NCBI GenBank assembly: GCA_964036295.1
Contig: OZ038464.1
Span: 25,648,508 to 25,712,507, forward strand
Direction: 5' to 3'
Origin: Plumapathes pennacea
Taxonomy: Eukaryota > Cnidaria > Anthozoa > Antipatharia > Myriopathidae
Length of the DNA stretch: 64,000 bases
A program made the translations under genes and the position numbers. The notes beneath the pieces are model-generated. The model did not search any database, was not told where the DNA came from, and saw nothing but the letters and a program-made list of their open reading frames with translations. Numbering within the stretch: the stretch's first letter is position 1; each line of letters starts with the position of its first letter. This document shows positions 63,501-64,000 of the stretch, one piece after another.

Positions 63501-63641
63501 ATATTCTCAGAACTTGCATTTTGAACTCAGCGGCGAAACGTTAAATGACGCAACTCACAAGGTGGTGCCTTCAAAGTACTGGTGCAGTTTTGAGTCACGC
63601 TCGAGCACATAGATAACGGGAGCCAACAGTTCGTGCATTCC
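55745..63641 (-). CDS. TBC1D5: TBC1 domain family member 5, 3' thirteen exons (5' partial)
   Basis: Rab GTPase-activating protein of endosomes; TBC1D5 acts on Rab7, binds retromer and ATG8 proteins (family knowledge). Exons in order: 63641-63559, 63148-63098, 62438-62369, 61906-61862, 61543-61428, 60851-60709, 59981-59872, 59550-59467, 59165-59024, 58432-58221, 57887-57785, 57128-57046, 56536-55745, giving 677 aa in one frame. The TBC domain part reads GMHELLAPVIYVLERD, LDPQWLEHDAY, QLMDRTETWF, MLRKHDPDLWIHMKNLDIT, YGLRWIRLLFGREFSIDD, VWDALFADGPLL, then RGTYSACIGYLMKFPRVYKD. A Ser/Pro-rich linker follows, then a predicted coiled coil (DHERLQKRVSELNTEVDKIQ) and a long acidic tail. Near the end, APLQGFVLVNRDG fits an LC3-interacting FVLV core, at the place where vertebrate TBC1D5 has its C-terminal LIR. 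The window starts just after the expected YxQ of the Q finger; the arginine finger and N-terminus lie beyond 64000. Confidence 0.93.
56582..56791. mobile_element. MITE with GGTGTTACACTGGTCGATT ends
   Basis: GGTGTTACACTGGTCGATT at the left and AATCGACCAGTGTAACACC at the right, with extra pairing outward (AAAG and CTTT). The interior is built from TGCAACG and CGTTGCA motifs. It lies in the last TBC1D5 intron. Confidence 0.75.
56801..56983. mobile_element. Pogo-like MITE with TA flanks (TGTCCGCTTACGAG type)
   Basis: It begins CAGTTGAAGCTCCCG after TA and ends TAGCTTTGACTG before TA. GTCCGCTTACGAG repeats twice inside, with GTCCGTAAC and GTCCGTAAG variants. It is adjacent to another MITE in the last TBC1D5 intron. 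Confidence 0.65.
57525..57755. repeat. Diverged repeat with CAACTTGT/ACAAGTTG and GTTGCA motifs
   Basis: ACAACTTGTACAGCAACGC, GCGAGACAAGTTG, TCACACGGTGCAACAAG and the closing GTAACGGCGTTGCAAGGTGC resemble the CGTTGCA-rich element at 56582-56791. Ends (CATGTCACACG and CGTGTGACATG) are inverted. It lies about 30 bases before the coiled-coil exon of TBC1D5. Confidence 0.5.
58480..59010. repeat. GATGGT/GTGATG low-complexity region
   Basis: More than 500 bases of GTGATGGTGATGGT-type text with TTATG and AAGTGGTGAT variants in a TBC1D5 intron. A diverged trinucleotide-based tract; no gene. Confidence 0.8.
60105..60406. mobile_element. MITE, AGCGGTTTT family, full-length copy
   Basis: The left end is AGAGCTGTTTTCGGTTGACG and the right end CATCCGAAAACCGCTCT, flanked by TA on both sides when read as GAGC...GCTC. 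The interior includes ATTGGTCCAAACAAGTTTG and GATTGGTTGAAAAG. The right end carries GAAAGTCATCC twice. It lies in a TBC1D5 intron and is the best-preserved member of the family in the window. Confidence 0.75.
60541..60578. repeat. TAAAC pentanucleotide repeat
   Basis: TAAACTAAACTAAACTAAAC continues for about seven units, following CTCAATAAAC. Confidence 0.85.
62104..62324. mobile_element. Inverted-repeat element with GGGYCGATTTT ends
   Basis: GGGTCGATTTTGTAAACAAGG at the left answers to AAAAAATCGGCCC at the right, with further pairing of AAACAAGGTTTGGACC against GGTCTATGTTAGGATTTGTTT. Flanks are TTA and TTG. It lies in a TBC1D5 intron. Confidence 0.5.
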
Positions 63642-64000
63642 CTGACACAAAGAAAGAAAAATAAAACAATCAAGATGTATTTGTAAGACATAGGAAAGGC
63701 ACGTGGAGATGGAAAAAAGGACAGTAAAATGTGAGAATAGAGGATTATAAAGTATGGAGTGTACGTATGTACGCATAGGTATAGTATTTAGGACCTCCCA
63801 GAAAAAAAAAACAAGTTTTTACGTGACGGGCGGTTCCTCGCGTATATACTACTTATCATTATGTGTATGTTTGTATATGTACGTATGCATATATTTCTGT
63901 ACATACAGTACATATCAGATGAACTGGCCAAGCATGCATATATACGTACATACGTACCCACATACCTATGCATACATATGCATGCATCCTAAACTTCACA
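63642..64000. other. TBC1D5 intron, no exon recognised
   Basis: AT-rich intron sequence ending in a loose GTACGTATG / CATACATATGCATGCAT tract (about 63760-63990). The exon carrying the catalytic fingers of TBC1D5 is expected further on. Confidence 0.5.

Overview
The window is animal nuclear DNA. It has split genes with GT-AG introns, AT-rich introns and dense microsatellites and MITEs. The gene content (integrin alpha chains without an inserted I domain, a SPARC without the acidic N-terminal domain, TBC1D5) and the repeat style suggest a cnidarian, most likely an anthozoan such as a stony coral. That placement is inference. All gene models below were spliced by hand from splice-site phase, family motifs and comparison of the paralogs.

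Layout. Positions 1-1586 hold the last two coding exons of an integrin alpha gene (copy A, plus strand). Positions 3561-21219 hold a complete 32-exon integrin alpha gene (copy B, 1030 aa). Positions 22952-44454 hold a second complete 32-exon copy (copy C, 1041 aa). An additional downstream exon at 45611-45685 encodes a different cytoplasmic tail in the same splice phase, giving a predicted 1039-aa alternative form. A, B and C lie head to tail, so the window cuts a tandem array of at least three paralogs. Introns hold an antisense tRNA-Glu(CUC), a TCA array of about 1.1 kb, a 25-copy 22-bp minisatellite, hexanucleotide arrays, a Helitron-like ORF fragment and many MITEs.

From about 47.7 kb onward the recognised genes are on the minus strand: a five-exon SPARC gene (47982-51713), a possible two-exon cysteine-rich secreted protein (52596-53140), and the 3' thirteen exons of TBC1D5 (55745-63641, continuing beyond the window). 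A degraded tyrosine-recombinase fragment lies at 53711-53965 on the plus strand.

Functional theme. Integrin alpha chains pair with a beta subunit to bind extracellular matrix, and SPARC is a secreted calcium- and collagen-binding matrix protein, so two matrix-adhesion loci are adjacent. TBC1D5 is an endosomal Rab GAP and looks like an unrelated neighbour. The points most worth following up are the duplicated integrin tail exon, the families of short inverted-repeat elements with matching target duplications, the cysteine-rich secreted gene, and the paired loss of one SPARC disulfide.
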